Positions 43,649 to 52,261 of a stretch of DNA of 64,000 bases are shown piece after piece. The DNA lies in the NCBI GenBank assembly GCA_017410585.1, contig JAFQQM010000057.1, forward strand, positions 62,001 through 126,000. The letters are read 5' to 3'. Below the pieces are notes generated by a model that ran no database searches, was not told the origin of the DNA, and saw only the letters and a list, made by a program, of their open reading frames with translations. The translations under genes were made by a program, and so were the position numbers. Positions within the stretch are counted from its first letter, which is position 1; every line of letters starts with the position of its first letter. This DNA comes from Clostridia bacterium (lineage in GTDB: Bacteria > Bacillota > Clostridia > Oscillospirales > Acutalibacteraceae).

Positions 43649-45540
43649 TGACTCTCGAACAACTCAACAAGATCAAGAATGAGTATGAAGACCTTATCAA
43701 GGTCCGTAAAGTCATTGCCGAGGAAGGCGAAAAACTGGCCAAGAAGACCGGTTATCGTAAGCAGATTCTGGTTTGCGGCGGTACTGGCTGTACCTCTTCG
43801 GGCAGTAAGAAGGTCATTGCCGCGTTGGAGACCGAACTGGCTAAACACGGTCTCGAGAAGGAAGTTCTGGTCGTTAAGACCGGTTGCTTCGGTCTGTGCG
43901 CTCTCGGCCCGATCATGATCGTCTATCCGGAAGGTGCTTTCTATGCGCAGGCTACTCCGGAAGGGGTCGCCCGTGTGGTGGAAGAGCACATCAAAGGCGG
44001 CAAGGTCGTTACCGAATTGCTGTATCAGGAGACGGTGCATGAGGACGGCTCCATCATCTCGCTCTCCGAGACCGCGTTCTACAAGAAGCAACTTCGTATC
44101 GCGCTGCGCAACTGCGGTGTGATCGATCCCGAAAACATCAATGAGTACATCGCCACCGACGGTTATCAGGCCTTGGCTAAGGTTCTGAACGAAATGACTC
44201 CGGATGACGTTATCAACGAGTTGCTGGCCTCCGGCATTCGTGGCCGTGGCGGCGCCGGTTTCCCGACCGGCCGCAAGTGGGCGTTTGCCAAAGCGTCGGA
44301 AGGTGACGTTAAGTACGTCTGCTGCAACGCGGACGAAGGTGACCCCGGTGCGTTTATGGATCGCTCCATTCTGGAAGGTGACCCGCACGCTATCATCGAA
44401 GCGATGACCATCGCCGGCTACACCATCGGTGCAAAGCAGGGCTTCATCTACGTCCGTGCTGAGTATCCGATCGCCGTACAGCGCATGGAAATCGCTCTGA
44501 AGCAGGCTCGTGAATATGGTTTCCTCGGTAAGAATATTCTCGGCACGAACTTTGAGTTCGATATCGAGATCCGTCTCGGCGCCGGTGCGTTCGTCTGCGG
44601 CGAAGAGACTGCGTTGATGACTTCGATCGAAGGCAAGCGCGGTGAGCCGCGTCCGCGTCCGCCGTTCCCGGCGGTCAAGGGTCTGTTCGGCAAGCCGACC
44701 GTCCTTAATAACGTGGAGACTTACTCCAACATCCCGCAGATCATCCGCAACGGTGCGGAGTGGTATGCGTCGATGGGTACCGAGACTTCCAAGGGCACCA
44801 AGGTGTTCGCTCTCGGCGGTAAGATTACCAACGTCGGTCTGGTCGAGATCCCGATGGGTACTACCCTGCGTGAGATCATCGAAGAGATCGGTGGCGGTAT
44901 CCCGAACGGTAAGAAGTTCAAGGCGGCGCAGACCGGCGGTCCGTCCGGCGGTTGTATTCCGGCTTGGCACATCGACACCCCGATCGACTACGAGCACTTG
45001 ACCGCTCTCGGTTCGATGATGGGCTCCGGCGGTCTGATCGTTATGGACGAAGACACCTGTATGGTTGACATCGCCAAGTTCTACCTTGAGTTCACGGTGG
45101 ACGAGTCCTGCGGTAAGTGCACGCCCTGCCGTATCGGTACCCGTCGCCTGAAAGAGATGCTCGACAAGATCACCGAGGGCAACGGCGAAATGGCCGATCT
45201 GAAGAAGATCGAGGATCTCGCCAACCATATGAAGTCCTCTTCGCTGTGCGCTCTTGGCCAGTCCGCTCCCAATCCGGTCCTCTCGACCCTGCATTACTTC
45301 AAGGACGAGTACATCGAGCATATCACCGACAAGCATTGTCCGGCCGGTGTCTGCAAGAACTTGGTCCACTTTGAGATCATCCCGAGCCTTTGCAAGGGTT
45401 GCACCCTCTGTGCCCGTAACTGCCCGGTCGATGCGATCAAGGGTAAAGTCAAGGAAGTGCACGTCATCGAGACCGACAAGTGCATTAAGTGCGGCCTGTG
45501 CGAGAAGAACTGTAAGTTCGGCGCGGTCGTGAAGAAATAA
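43648..45540 (+). CDS. hydB: NADH-dependent [FeFe] hydrogenase subunit B (NuoF-like, flavin and Fe-S)
   Basis: 630 residues. An N-terminal thioredoxin-like [2Fe-2S] domain ('CGGTGCTSSGSKKV', 'TGCFGLCALGP') is followed by the NuoF core: NADH-binding 'GRGGAGFPTGRKWAFA', FMN-binding 'NADEGDPGAFMDR', and the 4Fe-4S site 'SCGKCTPCRIG'. The C-terminus is a 2x[4Fe-4S] ferredoxin ('CKGCTLCARNCPVDAIKG', 'CIKCGLCEKNCKFGAV'). This layout is that of the flavin subunit of bifurcating hydrogenases, which couple NADH and reduced ferredoxin oxidation to H2 formation. It is translationally coupled to hydC and lies 18 bp before hydA. Confidence 0.95.
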   Translation: MTLEQLNKIKNEYEDLIKVRKVIAEEGEKLAKKTGYRKQILVCGGTGCTSSGSKKVIAALETELAKHGLEKEVLVVKTGCFGLCALGPIMIVYPEGAFYAQATPEGVARVVEEHIKGGKVVTELLYQETVHEDGSIISLSETAFYKKQLRIALRNCGVIDPENINEYIATDGYQALAKVLNEMTPDDVINELLASGIRGRGGAGFPTGRKWAFAKASEGDVKYVCCNADEGDPGAFMDRSILEGDPHAIIEAMTIAGYTIGAKQGFIYVRAEYPIAVQRMEIALKQAREYGFLGKNILGTNFEFDIEIRLGAGAFVCGEETALMTSIEGKRGEPRPRPPFPAVKGLFGKPTVLNNVETYSNIPQIIRNGAEWYASMGTETSKGTKVFALGGKITNVGLVEIPMGTTLREIIEEIGGGIPNGKKFKAAQTGGPSGGCIPAWHIDTPIDYEHLTALGSMMGSGGLIVMDEDTCMVDIAKFYLEFTVDESCGKCTPCRIGTRRLKEMLDKITEGNGEMADLKKIEDLANHMKSSSLCALGQSAPNPVLSTLHYFKDEYIEHITDKHCPAGVCKNLVHFEIIPSLCKGCTLCARNCPVDAIKGKVKEVHVIETDKCIKCGLCEKNCKFGAVVKK

Positions 45541-45558
45541 AGAAGGAGGTAGAATAAT

Positions 45559-47304
45559 ATGGAAACGAAAATGATTCATTTAACGATCAATGGCTTCCCG
45601 GTGGAAGTTCCGGCCGGTTCTACCATCCTTGAGGCGGCTAAAAAGGTCAATATCGAGATCCCGTCCCTCTGCTATCTGAAGGATGTCAACTGCATCGGCG
45701 CTTGCCGTGTCTGTGTGGTTGAGATCGTCGGCCGTCCGGCGCTGGTTGCTTCCTGCGTCTATCCGGTCGAAGAGGGTATGCAGGTTCTCACCAACTCCCC
45801 GAAGGTCCGCGCTTCCCGCAAGACCACGCTGGAGTTGATCCTCTCCACCCACCGCAAAAAGTGCCTGTCCTGCATCCGCAATCACAATTGCGAACTGCAG
45901 AATCTGGCGTTTGACTACGCTGTTGACGAAGATCGCTTCCAGAGCGATAAGGACATTCCGGCATTGGATGACAGTTCGCCGTATCTGGTCCGTGACAACA
46001 GCAAGTGCATCAACTGTATGCGTTGCGTTGCCGCTTGTAAGAACGTTCAGAGCGTTTCCTGCATCGGTCCGATCCAGCGCGGTTACAACGTCCACGTCGG
46101 TTGCGCGTTTGACCAGAGCATCGCGGATTCCCCGTGCGTCGGTTGCGGTCAGTGCATCGTGGCCTGTCCGGTTGGCGCCCTCACCGAAAAGAGCAACATC
46201 AATCAGGTGTGGGATGCGCTGTCCGATCCGCAGAAGAAGGTCGTGTTCTTCACCGCTCCGTCCATCCGTGCCACCCTCGGCGAGAGTTTTGGTCTGCCGG
46301 TCGGCACCAATGTGGAAGGCAAGATGATCGCCGCCATCCGTCATCTCGGCGCTGATCAGGTGTTTAATATGGATGTCACCGCGGATATGACCATCGTGGA
46401 AGAGGCAAACGAACTGATCGAGCGTATCACCAAGAAGAAGACGATCCCGATGTTCACCTCTTGCTGCCCGGGTTGGATCAAGTTCTGCGAGCACTACTAT
46501 CCGGAATTCCTGCCGCATCTGTCTTCCTGCAAATCTCCGCAGCAGATGTTCGGCGCGATCCTGAAGAGTTATTATTGCCAGAAGAATCACATCAACCCGA
46601 AAGATCTCTTTGTTGTCAGCGTGATTCCCTGCACGGCGAAGAAGTTCGAAGTTATCCGTGAAGAACTGAACACCTTCGATTACGAGGATGTCGATGTGGC
46701 GTTGACCACCCGTGAATTGGCTCGTATGATCAAGGGTGCCGGTATCCACTTCACCGAGTTGGCGGATGAGAAGTTTGATGATCCGTTCGAGACTGCTTCC
46801 GGCGGTGCGGCCATCTTTGGCGCGACCGGCGGTGTTATGGAAGCGGCTCTGCGTACCGCTGCTTGCCTGCTCGACGGTTCCGCCAAGAAGGTCGAGTTCA
46901 AGGAAGTCCGCGGCACCAAGGGAATCAAAGAAGCCACCTACAAGATCGCCGGTATGGAGATCAACGTCGCGGTTGCTTCCGGTCTTGCCAACGCCCGTAA
47001 GGTCATTGAACAGGTCCAGTCCGGCGAGAAGAACTACCACATGGTAGAGATCATGGCTTGCCCGGGTGGTTGTATCAATGGCGGCGGCCAGCCGATCCAG
47101 AGCGATATGGTGCTCAACAGCGTCGATCTGAAGAGCATCCGCGCTCAGGCTCTGTACGATGCGGACAGCGCGATGAAACTGCGCAAGTCCCACGAGAGTC
47201 CGGTGGTTAAACTGCTGTACGATGAGTATTTCGATGCTCCGGGCAGTTCCCGTGCGCACAACCTGTTGCACACCACCTACGTTAAGCGCGGCGTTCACAA
47301 GTAA
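45559..47304 (+). CDS. hydA: [FeFe] hydrogenase catalytic subunit A
   Basis: 581 residues. The N-terminal [2Fe-2S] ferredoxin domain ('CYLKDVNCIGACRVC') is followed by a His-ligated 4Fe-4S site ('HRKKCLSCIRNHNC'). Two more 4Fe-4S clusters follow ('CINCMRCVAAC', 'CVGCGQCIVACPVGAL'). The H-cluster domain carries the three signatures 'FTSCCPGWIKF', 'VIPCTAKKFE' and 'MACPGGCINGGGQP'. It reduces protons to H2 (or the reverse) in the cytoplasm. With HydB and HydC it makes the trimeric, probably electron-bifurcating, enzyme. The maturases HydE/F/G are not in the window. It ends at a strong terminator. Confidence 0.96.
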   Translation: METKMIHLTINGFPVEVPAGSTILEAAKKVNIEIPSLCYLKDVNCIGACRVCVVEIVGRPALVASCVYPVEEGMQVLTNSPKVRASRKTTLELILSTHRKKCLSCIRNHNCELQNLAFDYAVDEDRFQSDKDIPALDDSSPYLVRDNSKCINCMRCVAACKNVQSVSCIGPIQRGYNVHVGCAFDQSIADSPCVGCGQCIVACPVGALTEKSNINQVWDALSDPQKKVVFFTAPSIRATLGESFGLPVGTNVEGKMIAAIRHLGADQVFNMDVTADMTIVEEANELIERITKKKTIPMFTSCCPGWIKFCEHYYPEFLPHLSSCKSPQQMFGAILKSYYCQKNHINPKDLFVVSVIPCTAKKFEVIREELNTFDYEDVDVALTTRELARMIKGAGIHFTELADEKFDDPFETASGGAAIFGATGGVMEAALRTAACLLDGSAKKVEFKEVRGTKGIKEATYKIAGMEINVAVASGLANARKVIEQVQSGEKNYHMVEIMACPGGCINGGGQPIQSDMVLNSVDLKSIRAQALYDADSAMKLRKSHESPVVKLLYDEYFDAPGSSRAHNLLHTTYVKRGVHK

Positions 47305-47313
47305 GCACTTTAT

Positions 47314-47348
47314 AAAAAGTCCCGATGCGTGAGCATCGGGACTTTTTT
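47314..47348 (+). terminator. Intrinsic terminator of the hydrogenase operon
   Basis: AAAAAGTCCCGATGC (47314-47328), loop GTGA, GCATCGGGACTTTTTT. Confidence 0.9.
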
Positions 47349-47349
47349 C

Positions 47350-47378
47350 TTGACAAGTTAACGGTAATCTGTTATGAT
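47350..47378 (+). promoter_or_regulatory. Consensus promoter of the BlaI/BlaR1-like pair
   Basis: TTGACA (47350-47355), 17-nt spacer, TATGAT (47373-47378). No clear TACAnnTGTA-type BlaI operator was seen around it. Confidence 0.8.
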
Positions 47379-47428
47379 GACGTTGAAGTGATTAGACTGT
47401 AAAATAAACTTTAAAGGAGGATTTTGCT

Positions 47429-47788
47429 ATGTCGACCCCTAAAATTTTCGAAAGTGAGTACCGCTTTTGCTTAATCTTGTGGGAGTGCGAGCCGATGCGT
47501 ATTGCCGATCTGGCGAAGATCGCCAAAGAGCGTTTGGATTGGTCCCGTACCACCACCTATACGGTAGTCAAGCGTTTGACCGATCGCGGCGTATTGAAGA
47601 ACGATCACTCGGTCATCACCTCCATCGTTTCTAAGCAGGAGGCGCAGGTCTCTGAAATGGAAGAACTGGTCGAGAAGACCTTTGAGGGTTCGTTCCCGGC
47701 GTTCGTTGCGGCGTTTGCCAAGAGCCGTAAACTGACCAAGGCTGAAGAAGAGGAGATTCGCGCAATCATCGAACGGGGTGGCAAGTGA
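47429..47788 (+). CDS. BlaI/MecI/CopY-family transcriptional repressor
   Basis: 119 residues. It has a winged-helix DNA-binding N-terminus ('MRIADLAKIAKERLDWSRTT', 'TYTVVKRLTDRGVLKND') and a C-terminal dimerisation helix region with the segment that a BlaR1-type peptidase would cut. It is a repressor of its own operon and probably of a cell-envelope regulon; no beta-lactamase or penicillin-binding protein is nearby. It directly precedes the M56-like gene, with 1 bp between stop and start. ATG 47429 follows AAAGGAGG. Confidence 0.9.
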   Translation: MSTPKIFESEYRFCLILWECEPMRIADLAKIAKERLDWSRTTTYTVVKRLTDRGVLKNDHSVITSIVSKQEAQVSEMEELVEKTFEGSFPAFVAAFAKSRKLTKAEEEEIRAIIERGGK

Positions 47789-47789
47789 T

Positions 47790-49106
47790 ATGACTACTTT
47801 TTTCATCACGATACTGAATATCAGTATTTCGGCGTCGTGGATGATTCTTGCGGTTTCGCTTGTTCGGTTGTTACTCAAACGGGCTCCGCGGTGGATCACT
47901 TGTCTGCTGTGGGGCTTTGTGGCCTTGCGTTTGCTGTTGCCGTTTTCAATTCCGAGCCCGATGTCGTTACTGCCCAGCGGGGAGACCATCCCGCAGACGG
48001 TGCTGACCGAGGAAACGCCGTCTATCCATAGCGGTATTCCCGTTGTGGATGACGCCGTCAATCCTCTGTTGGAGAGTACCGCGCCGGCACCCGTGCCGGA
48101 CACGGTACCGACGCCGACACCACAGCCACAGGAAAATGCGTTGGCGACGGCTCTGAACGTGGGCGTATGGGTCTGGATCGTCGGTATGATCGGCATCTTG
48201 CTGATCGCGGAGATCAGTTATATTGCACTTCGTTGGCGCTTGTCGGATGCTGAGATCATCAGCGACCGTATCCGTCGCAGTAACCGTATCGATTCGCCGT
48301 TTTTGTTTGGCATTCTTCATCCACAGATCTACTTACCGGTTACGTTGACCGATGGGCAGCGCGAGTACGTTCTTGCGCATGAGCAACGCCGTCTTCGCCG
48401 CTTAGATCACCTGACCAAGTTGTTTGCCTACGTTTTATTGGCTGTATATTGGTTTAACCCGCTGGTCTGGCTGGCGTATATCCTATTTTGCCGCGACCTC
48501 GAAACCGCCTGCGATGAAGCCGTTGTGAAGAACTATGATATCGACAAGCGCAAGGCGTATGCGACGGCGCTTCTGGATTGCTGTACGATGCCGCGCTTTG
48601 CGTCGGTTTGTCCGGTCGCTTTCGGTGAGGTCAGTATTAAAAGCCGTATTAAAAAGGTGTTGTCTTACCGTAGACCCATTGCAACCGCCGTGTTGCTTTC
48701 GGTTGTGCTGTGTATGATCGTGGGTATCTGTTTTTTGACAACGCCGCTTGGAACGAAGGCAGAAGAGCAAAACAATATTTCGCAGGAAGATACCACGACG
48801 TTATCCAGCGCAACGACCACCTCATCAACGACAACCACGACGACAACTACGAGTACTACCACTACGACTACGACGACGACAACTACTACTGCGCAAACGA
48901 CAGAATCCAACAGGTGGGAGGATTTGGAAATTCCACTGCCACCACCATATGATTGGTGGGCAGATCCTCCTCTGAATATGTTCATGACACAGCGAAAAAC
49001 GACAACAACATATAACTCACCATATCCAACGTTTCCGCCAATTTATCTATTCCCTCCGGATCCTGTTCCTACGTCTTCTAGGAGAAAAGATGGAAGATGG
49101 CCGTAG
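47790..49106 (+). CDS. M56/BlaR1-like membrane protein with broken HEXXH motif and Thr-rich tail
   Basis: 438 residues. About four membrane helices surround a cytoplasmic M56 peptidase domain: 'DSPFLFGILHPQIYLP', then 'LAHEQRRLRRLDHLTKLFAY', 'YWFNPLVWLAY' and 'RDLETACDEAV'. The zinc motif should read HEXXH but is His197-Glu-Gln-Arg-Arg201; the second His is Arg (CGT, one base from CAT), so zinc proteolysis may be lost. After the last helix the extracellular part is not a penicillin-sensor domain. It is a Thr-rich run (about 48794-48900, mostly ACN codons) and a Pro-rich tail of ~60 residues. There is also a Pro/Thr loop near residues 80-115. It likely senses the envelope for the BlaI-like repressor upstream. 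Confidence 0.82.
   Translation: MTTFFITILNISISASWMILAVSLVRLLLKRAPRWITCLLWGFVALRLLLPFSIPSPMSLLPSGETIPQTVLTEETPSIHSGIPVVDDAVNPLLESTAPAPVPDTVPTPTPQPQENALATALNVGVWVWIVGMIGILLIAEISYIALRWRLSDAEIISDRIRRSNRIDSPFLFGILHPQIYLPVTLTDGQREYVLAHEQRRLRRLDHLTKLFAYVLLAVYWFNPLVWLAYILFCRDLETACDEAVVKNYDIDKRKAYATALLDCCTMPRFASVCPVAFGEVSIKSRIKKVLSYRRPIATAVLLSVVLCMIVGICFLTTPLGTKAEEQNNISQEDTTTLSSATTTSSTTTTTTTTSTTTTTTTTTTTTAQTTESNRWEDLEIPLPPPYDWWADPPLNMFMTQRKTTTTYNSPYPTFPPIYLFPPDPVPTSSRRKDGRWP
48790..48905 (+). repeat. Low-complexity ACN (Thr) codon tract
   Basis: Imperfect ACA/ACG/ACT/ACC codon repetition encoding about 35 Thr with scattered Ser. It is a coding microsatellite prone to length change and forms an extracellular stalk in the BlaR1-like protein. 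Confidence 0.8.
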
Positions 49107-49141
49107 GAGCGGAGGTTATTTGGGCTTTTATCCCTAAAATC

Positions 49142-49174
49142 AAAAGGCATCTTGGAATTTCCAAGATGCCTTTT
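49142..49174. terminator. Bidirectional terminator
   Basis: AAAAGGCATCTTGGA (49142-49156), ATT, TCCAAGATGCCTTTT (49160-49174); serves the BlaR1-like gene and the convergent MATE gene. Confidence 0.9.
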
Positions 49175-49176
49175 TG

Positions 49177-50565
49177 TTATGGGTTGATCTCTTGTTGTAA
49201 CCGTCGGACGGTCTTGCGATAAACGAAGATTAGGCAGATGCCTTGTGCCATGGCGGTGGCGATCCACGAAAGGGGATAGGAGAGGAACAACAGTTCATAG
49301 GTGTGCCCAAACCACGGAAACACGGTGTAGACCCAAGCGATACGAATGCCGCATACGCCGAGTATGGAGATAAGGGTCGGTGCCATTGATGCTCCCATAC
49401 CGCGCAATGCACCGCCAAGTACGTCCATAATACCGCAGGTAAAATACAGAGGGACGATCATCATTATACGTGAAATTCCGTAGCGCATCACATCGGCAGG
49501 GGATACCGCGCTTTCCACCGAGGAAGTCGCCGTATATAGTGACAAAAGCGGTTCACGGAACAGCAAAAGCAAAGCATCCAGAGCCACGCCGATCACCGTT
49601 ACGCAGAGCAGGCAAACGACCAGTATGCGCCCTAACCGTTTTGGTTGTTTGGCGCCGATGTTTTGCCCGATAAATGCCAGCGTAGCATGTTGCATGGCGT
49701 TCATGGCGATATATGCAAATCCTTCCAAATTCACCGCGGCGGCACTGCCGGCGGTGGCGGCGGCACCAAACCCGTTGATACTGCTTTGTAGGATGATGTT
49801 GGAAATGGAAAAGATGGAACTCTGCACACCGGCGGGGATACCGTGCCGCAGGATGAGTAACAGTTTATCCTTGACAATTCGCAACTTTTTCAGTTCTAAC
49901 CGATAACAATCGAAAGACCGCATCAAGCAGATGACCACCATCACAGCGGAGAACAACTGCGAAACGCTGGTAGCGATCGCCACGCCCGCTACGTCCAGAC
50001 GGAATACGATCACCAGCAATAGGTTAAGTCCGACGTTGATGAGTCCCGATAGGGTGAGTATGTATAGTGGGCGCTTGGTGTCACCGACCGCACGCAAAAT
50101 GGCCGCGCCGAAGTTGTAGATCATCGCAAACGGTGTGCCGAGAAAATAAATGCGCAGGTACAAGGTCGCTTGGTCAATGACCTCGGCGGGGGAGTTCATC
50201 AGTTCCAGAGCGGGTCGTGCCACCAAAGTGCCGATGACCGCTGTAGCGATACCGCAAAGCAGACTAAGCGACATGGCGGTGTGTACCGATTGACTGACCT
50301 GCTCTTTTTCGCCGGCACCGTAGTAGTGGGAAACGGCCACGGTAGCGCCTACCGATAAGCCGACGAATACGTTGACGATCAGATTGATGAGTGACCCGTT
50401 AGAACCGACCGCCGCCAAGGCGGTGCCGCCTGCCCACTTGGCGACCACAATGACGTCTGCCGCGTTGTACAGCAGTTGCAAGAGTCCGGTCAGCATGAGC
50501 GGGATGGCGTATTTGATGATATTCGGAAGCAACCGTCCGTTACACATATCGACGTTTCGTTGCAT
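49177..50565 (-). CDS. MATE-family multidrug/cation antiporter
   Basis: 462 residues, twelve predicted membrane helices, with the MATE N-terminal helix 'IPLMLTGLLQLLYNAADVIV' followed by 'VVAKWAGGTALAAVGSNGSL'. It exports cationic drugs or metabolites using Na+ or H+. ATG 50565 was chosen because GAAGGAAG precedes it; an in-frame start at 50601 would add 12 unusual residues. A 105-bp piece of this gene (50386-50490) is present a second time at 52027-52131 as part of a duplication scar. It is divergent from the first lipoprotein phosphoesterase. Its substrate is unknown. Confidence 0.9.
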   Translation of the reverse strand: MQRNVDMCNGRLLPNIIKYAIPLMLTGLLQLLYNAADVIVVAKWAGGTALAAVGSNGSLINLIVNVFVGLSVGATVAVSHYYGAGEKEQVSQSVHTAMSLSLLCGIATAVIGTLVARPALELMNSPAEVIDQATLYLRIYFLGTPFAMIYNFGAAILRAVGDTKRPLYILTLSGLINVGLNLLLVIVFRLDVAGVAIATSVSQLFSAVMVVICLMRSFDCYRLELKKLRIVKDKLLLILRHGIPAGVQSSIFSISNIILQSSINGFGAAATAGSAAAVNLEGFAYIAMNAMQHATLAFIGQNIGAKQPKRLGRILVVCLLCVTVIGVALDALLLLFREPLLSLYTATSSVESAVSPADVMRYGISRIMMIVPLYFTCGIMDVLGGALRGMGASMAPTLISILGVCGIRIAWVYTVFPWFGHTYELLFLSYPLSWIATAMAQGICLIFVYRKTVRRLQQEINP

Positions 50566-50680
50566 ACTCTCACTTCCTTCCAGACCATTATACACCCACA
50601 AAACAAAAATTCAAGACTTTAATTTTCGTTTGGAACCGGTTAAAATTAATAAATATTTGTTAAATATCATAAAAATATGT

Positions 50681-50709
50681 TAGCATCCACAGATTGACAA
50701 TGATAAAAT
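50681..50709 (+). promoter_or_regulatory. Promoter of phosphoesterase copy 1
   Basis: TAGCAT (50681-50686), 17-nt spacer, TAAAAT (50704-50709). The spacer and -10 are identical to copy 2, but the -35 is weaker (copy 2 has TTGCAC). Confidence 0.45.
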
Positions 50710-50741
50710 AGAAACAGGAATAGACAAAGGAGGGAATGGAT

Positions 50742-51938
50742 ATGAAAAAGATCTTCAATTTGTTTCTTGTTGTTTCGTTGCTGTTTTCTCTGTTTGGGTG
50801 CGCCCCTGTATCCAAACCGTCGGACGGTGATACTACCACAACGACCGCTCCGCCGCCGGAAGAGCCGCTGGTTGACTTTATTGTGGATGTTCCGGCTGGC
50901 CGTGATCCGGTCGTGGTACAGTTTTCCGATACGCAGATCATTGACTCCTCGCAGATGCGCACGCACGATCGCCTGCCCGGTAAGGCTTACTACTACTGGG
51001 CTACCGAGAATATGGAAGCGCGCTGTTTTAAGTATCTTCGTGAGACCATCGAAGCAACAAAGCCGGATCTGATCCTGCTCACCGGTGACAACGTGTTCGG
51101 TGAATTCGACGATAAAGGCACGACCCTCAAGACTCTGATCAACTTTATGGAAAGTTTCGGTATTCCGTGGGCGCCGGTCTTGGGCAACCACGATACCGAG
51201 ACCAAGATGGGCGTCGATTGGCAGTGCGAACAGTATGAAAATGCCGAGCATTGCCTGTTTAAACAGCGCGAGTTAAACGGCAACGGCAACTATTCGGTCG
51301 GCATCCGCCAAAACGGTAAGATCACCCGTGTGTTCTTTATGCTGGATACCGGTAGTCATACAGGCAGTGTGGAGACCTACAGTAACGGACATACCCGAGC
51401 AATAACCGGCTTTGCACAGGATCAGATCAATTGGTATACCGAGGCGGTCGGTCGCATTCGTAAGGAATATCCGGATTTCAAACTCTCGTTTGTATTTCAT
51501 GTTCCGATGGCCGTTTTCCGTGAGCCCGCACTGGCGTATGGTATGAATGAGGAGACCGGAACGAAGATCTTCTCGCACATTGCGATCGACGATCATCCCG
51601 ATCGTAAGGCAACCGATTTTGGTATGATCAATTCCGATTTTGCGGGTTGGGATGCCAACTGGGATGTTTGGAACGGTATGGTGGAACTGGGGGTCGACTC
51701 GATCTTTGTCGGGCATGAGCACGAGATCAGCGCCAGTATGGTGTATCAAGGTGTCCGTCTGCAGTTTGGTCAAAAATCCAGCACCTACGATCGCACCATC
51801 TATCTGACTAAATGGGGCGAGTATCTTACTTCTGACTACGACGAAGGTATGCCGCAGGTTGGCGGAACGGTCGTCCCGATCTCGGAGACCGACGGCTCAA
51901 TTCGGGAACCTTACATCTATTTGTGTAAAGAAGAATAA
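50742..51938 (+). CDS. Metallophosphoesterase lipoprotein, tandem copy 1
   Basis: 398 residues. A signal peptide with lipobox 'LFGC' (Cys ~20) is followed by a Thr/Pro linker ('DTTTTTAPPPEEP') and a calcineurin-like phosphoesterase domain: 'FSDTQIID', 'GDNVFGEFDD', GNHDTE and GHEHE. It should hydrolyse a phosphoester at the cell surface; the substrate is unknown. ATG 50742 was preferred over ATG 50736 because AAAGGAGGG ends only 3 nt before the latter and copy 2 lacks that upstream ATG. It is closely similar to copy 2 at 52262 and homologous to the signal-less enzyme at 7669. An intrinsic terminator follows. Confidence 0.9.
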   Translation: MKKIFNLFLVVSLLFSLFGCAPVSKPSDGDTTTTTAPPPEEPLVDFIVDVPAGRDPVVVQFSDTQIIDSSQMRTHDRLPGKAYYYWATENMEARCFKYLRETIEATKPDLILLTGDNVFGEFDDKGTTLKTLINFMESFGIPWAPVLGNHDTETKMGVDWQCEQYENAEHCLFKQRELNGNGNYSVGIRQNGKITRVFFMLDTGSHTGSVETYSNGHTRAITGFAQDQINWYTEAVGRIRKEYPDFKLSFVFHVPMAVFREPALAYGMNEETGTKIFSHIAIDDHPDRKATDFGMINSDFAGWDANWDVWNGMVELGVDSIFVGHEHEISASMVYQGVRLQFGQKSSTYDRTIYLTKWGEYLTSDYDEGMPQVGGTVVPISETDGSIREPYIYLCKEE

Positions 51939-51942
51939 AATG

Positions 51943-51973
51943 AAAGCGCTTGGCTGTTTTAGCCAAGCGCTTT
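51943..51973 (+). terminator. Terminator of phosphoesterase copy 1
   Basis: AAAGCGCTTGGCT (51943-51955), GTTTT, AGCCAAGCGCTTT; the same stem is found after copy 2. Confidence 0.88.
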
Positions 51974-51975
51974 TC

Positions 51976-52131
51976 TTATTCTCCGATCACGTAGCGATTC
52001 ATTCCGGCAATCACGCCTTGCGTACAGAGGAGCGAACCATTAGAACCGACCGCCGTCAAGGCGGTGCCGCCCGCCCACTTAGCGACCAAAATGACGTCTG
52101 CCGCATTGTACAGCAACTGCAAAAGTCCGGT
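51976..52131. pseudogene. Duplication scar: fused fragments of the phosphoesterase gene at 53496 and of the MATE gene
   Basis: Bases 51976-52026 match 53496-53546, the last 17 codons (with stop) of the minus-strand phosphoesterase. From 52027 to 52131 the sequence matches MATE-gene bases 50386-50490. At 52131 the match jumps to 50641, the promoter region of phosphoesterase copy 1, so 150 bp including the MATE start is missing; the 5-bp word CCGGT is present at both edges of the deletion. No intact gene remains. Confidence 0.85.
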
Positions 52132-52200
52132 TAAAATAAATATTTGTTAAATATCATAAAAAAGTATCATAAAAATATGAAAATATATCATTAAAATGTG

Positions 52201-52229
52201 TTGCACCCACAGATTGACAATGATAAAAT
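52201..52229 (+). promoter_or_regulatory. Promoter of phosphoesterase copy 2
   Basis: TTGCAC (52201-52206), 17-nt spacer, TAAAAT (52224-52229). Confidence 0.6.
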
Positions 52230-52261
52230 AGAAACAGGAATAGACAAAGGAGGAAAGGGAT

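Noticed and set aside
43618-45579. A 653-codon open frame antisense to hydB (and similar long antisense frames over fucI, nrdD and hydA)
   Set aside because: These are mirrors of highly biased codon use in the sense genes; the translations are low-complexity, lack family motifs, and have no ribosome sites.
47350-47428. A BlaI operator of the TACAnnTGTA type
   Set aside because: I searched by eye around the promoter and found no clear dyad of that type; only a consensus promoter and ribosome site are supported.
48665-48985. Antisense frame with a long Val run
   Set aside because: It is only the reverse complement of the Thr-codon tract of the BlaR1-like gene.
50691-50700. The TTGACA in both phosphoesterase leaders as the -35 box
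   Set aside because: No -10 lies 16-18 nt after it in either copy; the arrangement with TAAAAT as -10 and TTGCAC/TAGCAT as -35 fits both copies better.
52027-52131. Possible regulatory RNA or conserved leader upstream of phosphoesterase copy 2
   Set aside because: The bases match coding sequence of the MATE gene (50386-50490), so it is a duplication remnant.
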